The notes: generated from the letters alone by a model not told the origin. A stretch of DNA of 64,000 nucleotides from Mesorhizobium sp. B2-1-8 (GCF_006442545.2 NZ_CP083952.1:6301501-6365500), one strand, 5' to 3'. Shown: positions 36,824 to 46,272, counted from the stretch's first letter. A program made the numbers and translations.

Positions 36824-37285
36824 TTAGCTCGCGACGCTAGCCTGCGGCGCCGTACGCTCGGCCAACATCTTGCGCACCGCCGACATCGAGCCGCTGAGCT
36901 CATTGATGGCGTCGTCGATCAGTGTCCGCTGCTTCTGCAGGCGAGCGAGCTGCTTCTCCGACTTGTCCAGCGCCAGCCGCAACTGCTTGGTGTTGGAACC
37001 GGTCGGATCGTAGAGGTCCATCATCTGCTTGACGTCGCGCAGCGAGAACCCAACCTTGCGGCCGAGCAGGATCAGCTTCAGCCTAGCCTTGTCGCGGCGC
37101 GTATAGAGACGGGTCGAACCGTCGCGCTGCGGGTTGAGCAGGCCCTTGTCTTCATAGAAGCGCAGCGTGCGCAGCGTCACGCCGTACTTTTTGGCCATTT
37201 CGCCGATTCGCGAGAGATCCTCGCCGGCTTCGACAGATGCATTATTGGTATTGGCCGCGGTCTCGCCGGCCGAGATAAGTTTCAT
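36824..37285 (-). CDS. MerR-family regulator of the beta-oxidation operon (predicted)
   Basis: A 153-residue MerR protein from ATG 37285. The DNA-binding part reads 'LSRIGEMAKKYGVTLRTLRFYEDKGLLNPQR' with the RLYTRRD wing, then a C-terminal coiled coil ('LRLALDKSEKQLARLQKQRTLIDDAI'). There are no metal-binding cysteines, so a metal sensor is unlikely. The family (LiuR/AtuR-like) controls branched-chain or fatty acyl-CoA degradation. Related palindromes before this gene and before the operon support autoregulation and control of the neighbour; inference. Confidence 0.88.
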   Translation of the reverse strand: MKLISAGETAANTNNASVEAGEDLSRIGEMAKKYGVTLRTLRFYEDKGLLNPQRDGSTRLYTRRDKARLKLILLGRKVGFSLRDVKQMMDLYDPTGSNTKQLRLALDKSEKQLARLQKQRTLIDDAINELSGSMSAVRKMLAERTAPQASVAS

Positions 37286-37400
37286 GGTCACTGGCTTCCC
37301 CGTTTGGTGGCGTCGCGGTCCTGGACCAGGCGTCGCCTGACTGGAAGCGGGGGCGTGCTTCCGGCCGTGGTTTCGACAAACAAATCGCAAAACAGCACGG

Positions 37401-37428
37401 TTGACGCGCCATTTACGTTTACGTCAAT
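37401..37428. promoter_or_regulatory. Second MerR-type operator, before merR
   Basis: ATTTACGTTTACGTCAAT (37411-37428) is an imperfect palindrome, TTTACGTT/TACGTCAA, that matches 13 of 16 positions of the right part of the site at 36637-36668. A further TTGACG half lies at 37401-37406. It is 116-143 bases upstream of the merR start and fits autoregulation. Confidence 0.65.
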
Positions 37429-37523
37429 TCTATACCGATAGCCGCCTCATGACGCAAGGGCGTTCTGAAAACGGTGCTTTATGCCGCACCGGACGTCGCG
37501 ACAGCCAACTTCCTCGCAATTTC

Positions 37524-37549
37524 TTAAGCTTGGTTAACGCGTTGTTTAC
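37524..37549. promoter_or_regulatory. CtrA-like motifs upstream of podJ
   Basis: TTAA-N6-TTAAC (37524-37538) overlaps TTAA-N7-TTTAC (37534-37549), close to the CtrA consensus TTAA-N7-TTAAC. They lie about 190-215 bases before the podJ start. No perfect consensus is present, so this is a candidate only. Confidence 0.4.
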
Positions 37550-37740
37550 CACGTTGGGCGAAATGTGCGCATGTCGGCTACCCGTGGTTATCCTGTATCG
37601 AATTTTTCACGGTTTTTCGGAGCGCGGGTGAAACCCGGGAAGCTAGTCTTCCACCGTGGCATGGAAGCGCGGTCGCCTCGTTCCGGCAGGGACTTGGGGA
37701 GCTGGTCGCAAGCCGGCCAATCTGAAAGACGGACGCACCG

Positions 37741-40700
37741 ATGAACAGCAAGCGGTCCTACCTCGATACACTCAATGCCGGCAGGCAGCGCAAGCCGCAG
37801 ACCACGCTCGAGCAGTTGAACCGCTCGCTGGAGACCCTGGAACAGCGCCTGGGGCAGACGCGCGAGGACGCGACGGCACGCCCCGCTCCTCGCCAATATG
37901 GCGCCGACCCGCGTTACCCCGCCGCCGAACCGCGTTATCCCGCCGCGCAGCCGACGCCCCAGCAGCACTGGTATGAGGATCCGCAGCCGGCACCGCGTGC
38001 GCACAACCCGGCGCCCTCCCCTGCTTTCGACCAGAATTATCAGGCGATCGCGCGCGACATCGACCGTGTGCGCGGCCAGGAAGACAGCGTCGCCATGGTC
38101 GGCAAGATCGCGGGCGAGCTGCGCGGCATGCGCGAGGAACTGCGCCACCAGGTGACCTCGGGCCTGCAGCGCGAATTCGACGCGCTGCGCAAGGACATCG
38201 ATCGCGCCTTCCAGGCGAATGCCAAGCCCGGCGCGACAGGCAAGGGCAGCGCCGAACTCGGCTTGGAATTCGAGCGGCTTTCCGGCGCCATCAAATCGCT
38301 CTCGGAGAAGAGTGACGACAGGAGCGTCAATCTGCTGCGACTGGAACTCGAGCAGGTCAAGGCCGCGCTCGACACGCTGGCGCGTGAGGAGAGCGTGCAG
38401 AAGGTCGACCGCCGCTGGGACGATTTCGACCGCCGCTGGACGGCTTTCGAAGACCGCGTCGACGCCGACCAGCGCAAGCGCTCCGACGATCCAGCCCTTG
38501 CGGCCCTGACCGACCGGCTGGAGCAGATCAGCAACGCCGTCAACAACCTGCCGGAATCGCTGTCGCTGCGTTCGCTGGAGGAAAAGGTCCGCACACTGGC
38601 CGGGGCGGTCGACCATTTCGCCAGCCAGCAGGACAATCGCGGCGGCGCCACGCTGGCCATGATCGACGAGCGGCTGGACGAGATTTCCCGCGCCATCGTA
38701 GCCTCGACAGTCGCCGCACAGGCGAATTCAATCGACCATGAAGCCTTCGAGCGCATCGAGAAGCGGATCGACTCGCTTGCCCAGCAGATCGAGGAAGTGG
38801 CGCAGGACCGTCCCGGCAATGTCGTGATCGACCGGCTGAACACGCTGTCGAGCCGGGTCGATGACCTCGCCGGCCGCGCCAACCTGCCCGAGCAGGCAAT
38901 GGAACGGCTCGCCAAACAGATCGCGCTGATCGCCGACAAGATCGACCAGGCGCCGGCCATGCCTGACGCCGACTACATCTTCCACGGGCTTGAACAGCGC
39001 TTCGACGTGCTGTCGGGCATGATGGAGCGTCGGCAGGGCGACGCCATCGAACAGGGCAACATGCTGTTTCGCGATCTCGAGCGCCGGCTGGACGAGGTTG
39101 CCGACCGGCTGGACCAGCGCAGCATGGCGCAGGTCGACAGCGCCGGCATCATGGACGCCATCGATGCCCGCTTCACCGCACTGGCCAAGCGCATGGAAAC
39201 GCGCGCTCCCGATCCCGCCGGCGAGGCGGCGATCCGCGGGCTGGAAAGCCGGCTCGAGGATATTTCAAGCCGGCTGGACGCTTCGGCGGCCCAAGTCGCC
39301 GGCATCGATCCGGCGCTGATCCGCAGCCTGGAGGCGCAGGTCGCCGGCCTGTCGGCGCATCTTTCCAAGCCCAGCACGCCATTGCCGGACTTCGAGGACA
39401 TCAGCCCGCGCCTCGACGAAATCGAGAAAGCACTGGCCGGGACCCGCGATTCCATCCTCGGCGCCGCACGCGAAGCGGCTGAGAACGCGGTGCGCTCGCT
39501 GGCCGGAACGAGCACCAATACGGCCGCGGTATCTGGCCTCGCCCAGGACCTGAAGACGCTGGAGACATTGACGCGGCGTTCCGACGAGCGCAATTCGCGC
39601 ACCTTCGAAGCCATTCACGATACACTGCTCAAGATCGTCGACAGGCTGGGTTCGCTGGAAACCAGCGACCCGTCCGAAGCGGTGAGCGAACTCCTCGACG
39701 TGGCTCCGACCGAACCGAGCGGCTGGCGTGGCGCGCGGCGACCCAAGATGGCCGTGAACGCACCGTCGATGACCATGGACGAGCCGCAGCCGCTGACCGG
39801 CATGGCCGATCTCGACGCGCGTGCCACGGCCATATTGCGCGCCGAGCCGGTTTCATCAGGCGAGCCGGCGCTGCACGTTGACACGGGGTTGTCTGCCCGG
39901 CCGGGCGCGCGCTCGCCCGCGGAAGCCGCCGCCGCCGCCGCGATGGCCGCACTCGGTTCCGACATCGTCGCCGGAGAGGACCAGCCGGCAGGCCGCAAGT
40001 CGATGTTCGGCGGGCTGGCGCGGGCCTTCAAGGGCAAGAAGGCGGCGGATGTTCCGCCGCTGGCCGGCTCGGCACCGAGCGTCGATTCCCCGAGTGTCGA
40101 TCTCGATGAGCCGCTCGACCCGAAAGTCGCCAACCGACCGCTGGAGCCCGGCTCCGGCGCGCCCGACCTCAACGCCATCATGAAGCGCGTGCGCGACGAG
40201 CGGGGACAACCGGCAAAGCCCGGCGACAGCGACGCGGCGAAATCGGATTTCATCGCCGCTGCCCGGCGCGCGGCGCAGGCGGCCGCGGCCGAGGCCGACG
40301 CCCTGAAGCGCCAGTCGACCATGAAAGGCCCGGTCAAGGCCCTCAGGATAGGCGACCTCCTCAAGGCGCGGCGCAAGCCGATCCTGATGGCGGCGGCAGC
40401 GATCATGCTGGCGCTTGCCGGCCTGCAACTCGGCAAGGCGTTTCTTTCGGATCCCGCCCAGGTGGCAAATAACGACGCGACGCCGATCGTCGCCTCGCAG
40501 CCGGTAAAGACGGCCTCTGTCGATACCGCAAGCCAGCCGAAAACCGAAATCCAGCCGGCGGCGACGGACAGCGCGCCGGCCCGTGCCGTCAGGCAGGCCG
40601 AACAATCCGCGCCGGCAAGCAAGGACGACATGGCGGCGCAGACCGTCATGGCCATGCCGTCTGATACGGATGCGATGCCGGATACGGCGTCCACGGCCAG

Positions 40701-41766
40701 GCCCGCACCGGCGCCGGTCGCGTCGGCCTTGGCTTCCGGCCCGAGCACAGCCGCTCCCGACACCATGGCGTCGGCCAAGCCTGTTGCTACGATGACCGCT
40801 GCTCCCACCGTGACGGATCCGGCCCCTGCCGCGCCAATGGCGGCAACGGCCAACGACACGACTGGCGCCGTTGCGCCCATGAACAAGGCGGCGGCGACAG
40901 CCGCGACCAAGTTCGACATCCCGGCCGATGCCGGCCCTGCCGCCTTGCGTGACGCCGCCGCCGGTGGCGACGCCAAGGCATTGTTCGAGGTCGGCTCGCG
41001 CTACGCCGAGTCGCGCGGCGTCAAGGAAGACATGCCGGCGGCCGCCAAATGGTACGAGAAATCGGCGGAACTCGGCTTCGCGCCGGCGGAATACCGCATC
41101 GGCAATTTCTACGAGAAGGGCATCGGCGTCGCGCGTGACATCAAGAAGTCGAAGACCTGGTACCAACTCGCCGCCGCGCAGGGCAACGCCAGCGCCATGC
41201 ACAATCTGGCGGTGCTGTTCGCGATGGCCGCTGACGGCGTGACCGACAATGAATCGGCCGCGCACTGGTTCCAGGAGGCCGCCGACCTCGGCGTCAAGGA
41301 CAGCCAGTTCAATCTCGGCATCCTCGCCGCCAAGGGCGTCGGCATGAAGCAGAACCTGGAAGAATCCTACAAATGGTTCGCACTCGTCGCCAAGACCGGC
41401 GACAAGGACGCCGCGGCCAAGCGCGACGAGATCGCCAATGCGCTGCGGCCCGAGCAGCTCGAGCGGGCGCGCGCCGCGACTGAATTGTGGAAGGCCAAGC
41501 CGCTCAACGCGGCGGCCAACTCGGTGGACATTCCCGAATCCTGGCAGGAAGGCACGCCGCAGACGACCGCCGGCATCGACATGAAGAAGGCGGTCAAGAA
41601 CATCCAGCTCATCCTCAACAAGAACGGCTATGACGCCGGCGGCGCCGACGGCGTGATGGGCGACAAGACCAAGAACGCGATCATCGCTTTCCAGACCGCC
41701 AACAAGCTGCCGGCGACCGGCGCGGTCGACGAGCAACTGGTCAAGGCATTGCTGGCGCGCAAATAA
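37741..41766 (+). CDS. podJ: PodJ-like cell-polarity protein with Sel1 repeats and peptidoglycan-binding domain
   Basis: A 1341-residue bitopic protein. The cytoplasmic N-terminal half (about 20-640) is rich in predicted coiled coil with repeating 'RLDEI/LEQI' patterns and a Pro-rich insert near 50-95. An Ala/Pro-rich section leads to one membrane segment near 879-898 ('ILMAAAAIMLALAGLQLGKAF'). The periplasmic part has a low-complexity Ala/Thr/Pro linker, about four Sel1-like repeats (about 1064-1237, e.g. 'AAAKWYEKSAELGFAPAEY') and a C-terminal peptidoglycan-binding domain (1280-1341). This layout matches PodJ of Caulobacter and Agrobacterium, which marks the new pole. Assignment by architecture. 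Confidence 0.85.
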   Translation: MNSKRSYLDTLNAGRQRKPQTTLEQLNRSLETLEQRLGQTREDATARPAPRQYGADPRYPAAEPRYPAAQPTPQQHWYEDPQPAPRAHNPAPSPAFDQNYQAIARDIDRVRGQEDSVAMVGKIAGELRGMREELRHQVTSGLQREFDALRKDIDRAFQANAKPGATGKGSAELGLEFERLSGAIKSLSEKSDDRSVNLLRLELEQVKAALDTLAREESVQKVDRRWDDFDRRWTAFEDRVDADQRKRSDDPALAALTDRLEQISNAVNNLPESLSLRSLEEKVRTLAGAVDHFASQQDNRGGATLAMIDERLDEISRAIVASTVAAQANSIDHEAFERIEKRIDSLAQQIEEVAQDRPGNVVIDRLNTLSSRVDDLAGRANLPEQAMERLAKQIALIADKIDQAPAMPDADYIFHGLEQRFDVLSGMMERRQGDAIEQGNMLFRDLERRLDEVADRLDQRSMAQVDSAGIMDAIDARFTALAKRMETRAPDPAGEAAIRGLESRLEDISSRLDASAAQVAGIDPALIRSLEAQVAGLSAHLSKPSTPLPDFEDISPRLDEIEKALAGTRDSILGAAREAAENAVRSLAGTSTNTAAVSGLAQDLKTLETLTRRSDERNSRTFEAIHDTLLKIVDRLGSLETSDPSEAVSELLDVAPTEPSGWRGARRPKMAVNAPSMTMDEPQPLTGMADLDARATAILRAEPVSSGEPALHVDTGLSARPGARSPAEAAAAAAMAALGSDIVAGEDQPAGRKSMFGGLARAFKGKKAADVPPLAGSAPSVDSPSVDLDEPLDPKVANRPLEPGSGAPDLNAIMKRVRDERGQPAKPGDSDAAKSDFIAAARRAAQAAAAEADALKRQSTMKGPVKALRIGDLLKARRKPILMAAAAIMLALAGLQLGKAFLSDPAQVANNDATPIVASQPVKTASVDTASQPKTEIQPAATDSAPARAVRQAEQSAPASKDDMAAQTVMAMPSDTDAMPDTASTARPAPAPVASALASGPSTAAPDTMASAKPVATMTAAPTVTDPAPAAPMAATANDTTGAVAPMNKAAATAATKFDIPADAGPAALRDAAAGGDAKALFEVGSRYAESRGVKEDMPAAAKWYEKSAELGFAPAEYRIGNFYEKGIGVARDIKKSKTWYQLAAAQGNASAMHNLAVLFAMAADGVTDNESAAHWFQEAADLGVKDSQFNLGILAAKGVGMKQNLEESYKWFALVAKTGDKDAAAKRDEIANALRPEQLERARAATELWKAKPLNAAANSVDIPESWQEGTPQTTAGIDMKKAVKNIQLILNKNGYDAGGADGVMGDKTKNAIIAFQTANKLPATGAVDEQLVKALLARK

Positions 41767-41959
41767 CGGCAGAAGCGTCGTTTCCACGACGCCCTTGCCA
41801 TATATTTGCCTGTTAACTGCTTGAGTTGTCTTTTTGTTTCGGCGCGGCGGCGGGGTTTGACCACGCCGCCGCGTCGGCGCAAGAGAAAATTGGCTTTTCG
41901 ATGCGATACTGTCCGCAACGGCTTTATTCGCCGACAGGCAAACTGATCGAGACTGACGG

Positions 41960-42883
41960 GTGGGCATCTATCTCCCGATCGCGGAAATTTCCGTAAACGT
42001 CTTCGTGCTGCTGGCCATGGGCGCCGCGGTGGGTTTCCTGTCGGGCATGTTCGGGGTGGGCGGCGGCTTCCTGATCACGCCGTTGCTGATCTTCTACAAC
42101 ATCCCCCCGGCGATCGCGGTCGCCACCGGCGCCAACCAGGTCATCGCTTCTTCCGTCTCCGGCGTCCTTTCGCACATGAAGCGAGGCACGCTCGACTTCA
42201 AGCTCGGCGGCGTACTCCTGGCCGGCGGCATCGTCGGCTCGACTGCCGGCATCTTCGTGTTCGGCTTCCTGCGCAAGCTAGGCCAACTCGACCTGTTCAT
42301 CTCGCTCTCATACGTCGCCCTGCTCGGCACCGTTGGAACGATCATGCTGATCGAGAGCGTCAGCGTGCTGCGCGCCACGCGAAGCGGCGCCGCACCGGTG
42401 CTGAAGAAGTCTGGCCAGCACAATTGGATCCATCGCCTGCCGCTGAAGATGCGGTTCAGGGCCTCGAAGCTGTTCGTCAGTGTCATTCCAGTGCTTGGCC
42501 TTGGCGCGAGCATCGGCTTTTTGTCGTCAGTCACCGGTGTCGGTGGCGGCTTCATCATGGTCCCTGCACTGATCTATCTGCTGAAGGTGCCGACAAATGT
42601 CGTCATCGGCACCTCGCTGTTCCAGATCATCTTCACCTCGGCCTTTACCACGCTCGTCCATGCCACCACCAACCAGACGGTCGATGTGATGTTGGCCTTC
42701 CTTCTGATGGCAGGCGGCGTAGCCGGGGCGCAATATGGCGCCAAGGCCGGGCAGCGGCTGCGCGGCGAGCAATTGAGAGCCCTGCTGGCGCTGCTGGTGC
42801 TGGCGGTGGCGATCCGGCTCGCCACCGATCTGTTCGTCACTCCGCCCAACCTTTATTCGCTGTCCGGCGTGGGCCTCAACTGA
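41960..42883 (+). CDS. TauE/SafE-family sulfite/sulfonate exporter
   Basis: A 307-residue membrane protein with two halves that each begin with the family's glycine-rich motif: 'GFLSGMFGVGGGFLITPLL' and 'GFLSSVTGVGGGFIMVPAL'. About eight membrane segments are visible. The start is a GTG at 41960 with only a weak ribosome site. Family members move sulfite, sulfoacetate or other organosulfur anions out of the cell. The soeABC sulfite-oxidation genes lie about 3.4 kb downstream. Its stop overlaps the next start (TGATG). Confidence 0.88.
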   Translation: MGIYLPIAEISVNVFVLLAMGAAVGFLSGMFGVGGGFLITPLLIFYNIPPAIAVATGANQVIASSVSGVLSHMKRGTLDFKLGGVLLAGGIVGSTAGIFVFGFLRKLGQLDLFISLSYVALLGTVGTIMLIESVSVLRATRSGAAPVLKKSGQHNWIHRLPLKMRFRASKLFVSVIPVLGLGASIGFLSSVTGVGGGFIMVPALIYLLKVPTNVVIGTSLFQIIFTSAFTTLVHATTNQTVDVMLAFLLMAGGVAGAQYGAKAGQRLRGEQLRALLALLVLAVAIRLATDLFVTPPNLYSLSGVGLN

Positions 42884-43671
42884 TGAAAGGCCTGAAAGCG
42901 TTCGCAGCCGTCGCTCTCCTGTCACTGACCGCCGCCGCGCCGGCGAAGGCGCAGACGCCGCTGACGGAAAGCATCCAGATCGGTCTCTCCACCGACGCCG
43001 TGTCGATCACCGCCGGCTTTTCCGGCGCCGACCTGACCATTTTCGGTTCGCTGGAAAATCCCGACCCCCTGGTGGCACGACAGGGCCGTTACGACGTCAT
43101 CGTCGTGCTCGAAGGGCCCCCCAAGCCGGTGGTGGTGCGCCGCAAGGACCGGGTGCTCGGCGTCTGGGTCAATCTGGACTCCGAGACCTTCGAGAACGTG
43201 CCGGTATCCTACTCGGTGGCGACGACGCGGCCTCTGCAGGACATCACCGAACCCAACAGCTACAGGCAATTATCGCTCGGCGCCTCCAACCTCTACATGC
43301 AGCCCGCCGATGCCGGCGACAGCCCCGCGACGATCGAGGAATTCACCGCGGCGTTGCGCGAGCGCAAGACGGCGACCGGCCTCTACAGCGAGAATGTCGG
43401 CGGCGTGCAATTCCTGTCGCAGAACCTGTTTCGCGCCACGGTCAGGCTGGCGCCGAATGTGCCGGTCGGCACGCACAAGGCGCGCGCGTTCCTGTTCAAG
43501 AGCGGCCTGTTCGTCAAGGAGAGTTCGGCGCAGCTCGAAATCCGCAAATCGGGCTTCGAACAATCGATCTTCCGCGTTGCCCACGACTATTCGTTCCTCT
43601 ACGGCGTGTTCGCCATATCGCTGGCCATGGTGACGGGCTGGCTCGGCCGGCTGGTGTTCCGCAAAGATTGA
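42883..43671 (+). CDS. TIGR02186-family membrane protein, partner of the TauE/SafE exporter
   Basis: A 262-residue protein: signal peptide ('FAAVALLSLTAAAPAKA|QTP'), an extracytoplasmic beta-rich domain ('ITAGFSGADLTIFGSLENPD', 'VVVRRKDRVLGVWVN'), and one C-terminal membrane segment ('FLYGVFAISLAMVTGWLGRLVF'). The start ATG 42883 shares one base with the upstream stop. Proteins of this family regularly accompany a TauE/SafE gene in alphaproteobacteria, which suggests a periplasmic accessory role in anion export. Function not demonstrated. Confidence 0.78.
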   Translation: MKGLKAFAAVALLSLTAAAPAKAQTPLTESIQIGLSTDAVSITAGFSGADLTIFGSLENPDPLVARQGRYDVIVVLEGPPKPVVVRRKDRVLGVWVNLDSETFENVPVSYSVATTRPLQDITEPNSYRQLSLGASNLYMQPADAGDSPATIEEFTAALRERKTATGLYSENVGGVQFLSQNLFRATVRLAPNVPVGTHKARAFLFKSGLFVKESSAQLEIRKSGFEQSIFRVAHDYSFLYGVFAISLAMVTGWLGRLVFRKD

Positions 43672-43675
43672 TGCT

Positions 43676-43705
43676 CCGGGAAAAGAGGGGTTCCCCTTTT
43701 CCCGG
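43676..43705 (+). terminator. Hairpin after the TauE/TIGR02186 pair
   Basis: CCGGGAAAA and TTTTCCCGG form nine pairs, and GGGG-TT-CCCC extends the helix inside a GA bulge. It begins four bases after the TGA of the upstream gene. The T stretch is inside the stem, so its efficiency is uncertain. Confidence 0.6.
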
Positions 43706-43841
43706 CCATGCGATAAACCGCCGCCTCCCAGCCCAGGGGCAAACACGCACATACAATTCGCCGAAGCGGTCCGGCCATCCGGATGACAGCGCGATGCGTC
43801 GCCGCTGTTTTGCCGCCACGAAACAATGACAGGAGGCTGCA

Positions 43842-45098
43842 ATGCATCAGGCATTCGGCGGCATCGACTTCGGCACGTCCAATTCCACGGTGGGCGTGAT
43901 CCGGAACGGCAAGGCGCGGCTGGTCCCACTGGAGGGCGAACAGCCCACTCTGCCCAGTGCCGTGTTCTTCAACTTCGAGGACGGCCACACCTATTTCGGC
44001 CGTCGCGCGATCGGCGATTATACCGACAGCATCGAAGGCCGCCTGATGCGCTCGTTGAAGAGCGTGCTCGGCAGTTCGCTCGCCCACGAGAAGACGCGTA
44101 TCAAGGCGCGCCAGATCGGCTTCATCGACATTATCGGCCTGTTCATCGGTCATCTGAGGACGCGGCTGGAGGAGGACGCCGGCGGCGTGGTGGAGAGCGT
44201 GGTGCTCGGCCGCCCGGTGCAGTTCGTCGATGATGACGCGCAAGCCGACGCGGAGGCGCAAGGCGAGCTCGAGAAGGCTGCCCGTGCCCAGGGCTTCAAG
44301 CACATCGCTTTCCAGTTTGAGCCGATCGCAGCGGCGCTCGACTACGAGCAGAAGGTGACGCGCGAAGAACTGGCGCTGATCATCGACATGGGCGGCGGCA
44401 CGTCCGACTTCTCGATCGTGCGGGTCTCGCCGGAGCGGTCGCGATCGACCGACCGCAAGGACGACATCCTGGCCAGCCGCGGCATCCATATCGGCGGCAC
44501 CGATTTCGACCGGCTGCTGAGCATCGCCCATGTCATGCCGCAGCTCGGCTATCTCTCCGCGACCAAGGACGGCAAGCGCAATCTGCCGGCCAGCTACTTC
44601 ATCGATCTCGCCACATGGCAGCGCATCAATCTGGTCTACACCGCCAAGGCGATGACGCATCTGCGCCAAATCCGCTACGAGGCCGCGCGCGCCGACCTGG
44701 TCGACCGCTTCATCCATATCGTCGAGCACCGCTACGGGCACGCTCTGGCAGCGTTGGTCGAGAAAGCCAAGATAGAGCTGACCGACAGGTCATCCGCGGA
44801 CGTGGCGGTGACGCTGCCCGACGCGGCGTTCGCCGCCGGGATCACACGCGACGGGCTGGAGGCAACGATCGCCCGGGAAATCGAGCGGGTCACCGAGACG
44901 GTGGCGCAGACCATCCGCGACGCCGGAGTCAAGCCATCCGACATCACCGCGGTGTTCCTGACCGGCGGATCGACGGCGATCCCGCTGGCAAGGCGGGAAA
45001 TCCTGTCGCTGGTGCCGCAGGCTTCCGTCATAGAAGGCGATATGTTTGGATCGGTCGGGCTTGGCCTGGCGCTCGATGCGCAGCGGAAGTTCGGCTGA
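43842..45098 (+). CDS. Short Hsp70-family ATPase (YegD-like)
   Basis: A 418-residue protein with an actin/Hsp70 nucleotide-binding domain: phosphate-1 'GGIDFGTSNSTVGVI' at residues 6-20, phosphate-2 'ALIIDMGGGTSDFSIVRV' near 180, and adenosine motif 'AVFLTGGSTAIPLARREI' near 370. It ends right after the ATPase domain, so the usual substrate-binding domain and lid of DnaK are absent. GGAGG lies six bases before the ATG. YegD-type proteins are poorly understood. It sits between the sulfite exporter pair and the LysR-soeABC block, convergent with lysR (2-bp gap). Confidence 0.85.
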   Translation: MHQAFGGIDFGTSNSTVGVIRNGKARLVPLEGEQPTLPSAVFFNFEDGHTYFGRRAIGDYTDSIEGRLMRSLKSVLGSSLAHEKTRIKARQIGFIDIIGLFIGHLRTRLEEDAGGVVESVVLGRPVQFVDDDAQADAEAQGELEKAARAQGFKHIAFQFEPIAAALDYEQKVTREELALIIDMGGGTSDFSIVRVSPERSRSTDRKDDILASRGIHIGGTDFDRLLSIAHVMPQLGYLSATKDGKRNLPASYFIDLATWQRINLVYTAKAMTHLRQIRYEAARADLVDRFIHIVEHRYGHALAALVEKAKIELTDRSSADVAVTLPDAAFAAGITRDGLEATIAREIERVTETVAQTIRDAGVKPSDITAVFLTGGSTAIPLARREILSLVPQASVIEGDMFGSVGLGLALDAQRKFG

Positions 45099-45100
45099 TC

Positions 45101-45997
45101 CTACCCTGACCCGTTCATCTCCGCAGCCAGATGCGCCCTCAGCGCCATCTGGGCCAGGCTTGCCTGACGGTCCCGATGGGTGATCATGGCGAAGTCGCGC
45201 TTCGGCAATTCGATCGGCACGGCTCTCAGGCTCCCCTCGGCGACGGCCCGCCCGACGACGAGCTCCGAAATAATGGTCGCGCCAGCACCCGCCTCGACCG
45301 CCTGGCGAACCGCCTCGTTGCTGGGCAGCACCAGAAATATCTGCAAGTCGGCAAGTGAAATCCCCTCGCGGCGCGCCAAGTCCTCCAGCACTTCGCGCGT
45401 GCCGGAGCCGCCTTCGCGGATAATCCAGCGCAGACCGGTGATGTCTGGGCGGCCCGGTGCGGTTTCGGCGATCTTGGGATGGGAACTGGCAACGACCAGC
45501 ATCAGCCGGTCGGTGTCGACCTTGGCGCGGCGCAACAAGTCGGACTCGGTGCGCCCTTCGACCAGGCCGAGATCGGCGGTTCCATCGAGCACGCTGGCCT
45601 CGACCTGCCTTGTGTTGCCGATGGTGACGCTCAGCCTGACGGCGGGATAGGCCTCGTGGAAGGAGGCCAGCCGGCGCGGCAGCCAATAGCTGGCAATGGT
45701 CAGGCTGGCGGCGATGGAGAGGCTGCCGGCGACCGTCTGCGAAACATGTTCCAGCACGTTGCGGGCGGCGGCGGCACGCTCCAGAACGGCCTTGGCCTCG
45801 GGCAGGAACCGGTGGCCGGTCTGGGCCAGCTCAATATTGCGGCCGACGCGGTTGAACAGATGGACACCGTGCTGCTCTTCCAGCGCGCGAATGGCCGCCG
45901 ACGCGGCCGACTGGGAAATGCCCAGGAGCTCGGCTGCCTTGGTCATGTGGCCGCGCTCGGCGACGGCGACGAAAATGCGCAACTGATCCAGGGTCAT
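45101..45997 (-). CDS. LysR-type regulator next to soeABC
   Basis: About 298 residues from ATG 45997 (MTLDQLRIFVAVAERG); an ATG six codons upstream is possible. N-terminal LysR helix-turn-helix 'HMTKAAELLGISQSAASAAIRALEEQHG', then a CbbR/CysB-like effector domain ('ASLTIASYWLPRRLASF', 'REGGSGTREVLEDLARREGI'). It is divergent from soeA, so it probably controls sulfite oxidation; its ligand is unknown. The intergenic region is A/T-rich near its start and contains a GGTGAT-CGAT-ATCACC dyad. Confidence 0.88.
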   Translation of the reverse strand: MTLDQLRIFVAVAERGHMTKAAELLGISQSAASAAIRALEEQHGVHLFNRVGRNIELAQTGHRFLPEAKAVLERAAAARNVLEHVSQTVAGSLSIAASLTIASYWLPRRLASFHEAYPAVRLSVTIGNTRQVEASVLDGTADLGLVEGRTESDLLRRAKVDTDRLMLVVASSHPKIAETAPGRPDITGLRWIIREGGSGTREVLEDLARREGISLADLQIFLVLPSNEAVRQAVEAGAGATIISELVVGRAVAEGSLRAVPIELPKRDFAMITHRDRQASLAQMALRAHLAAEMNGSG

Positions 45998-46183
45998 GCG
46001 TGCATTAAGAAGCAATATCGATCGAATTTACAAGAACAACTGATTAGACGGGTCGATAGCTTTATTCTACTTTTTCAGGCGAAGTTAGAAAAAATTAGCC
46101 TGCAGGTCGCAGAGAACAAAATGATCGGGCGGTTCAGATCCCTGCTTGCGCATTGGACCCGCGGCATCCGGCGCCGGTTGGCC

Positions 46184-46199
46184 GGTGATCGATATCACC
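46184..46199. promoter_or_regulatory. Dyad in the lysR/soeA intergenic region
   Basis: GGTGAT-CGAT-ATCACC (6-bp arms) lies 74-89 bases before the soeA start in the 275-bp divergent gap. It is a candidate LysR-type binding site, though the gap also has an A/T-rich stretch nearer lysR (about 46010-46110) where LysR proteins often bind. Confidence 0.35.
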
Positions 46200-46272
46200 C
46201 GGAAGAGCATTACATGCGCGGCCCCGGGCCGAAGACGCGAGCCAAATCCGCCGGCCGCGCGAGCAGCACGGG

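Larger units (their letters stand above)
37286..37740. other. 455-bp merR/podJ intergenic region
   Basis: No gene is evident in this stretch. It holds the autoregulatory MerR site at 37401-37428 near its left end and overlapping CtrA-like TTAA motifs at 37524-37549. The remaining ~190 bases up to the podJ start show no terminator or obvious RNA gene. It must contain promoters for both divergent genes. Confidence 0.6.

Noticed and set aside
39856..41967. A 703-codon open frame antisense to podJ
   Set aside because: Low-complexity mirror of the Ala/Pro-rich podJ region; no start context or homology visible.
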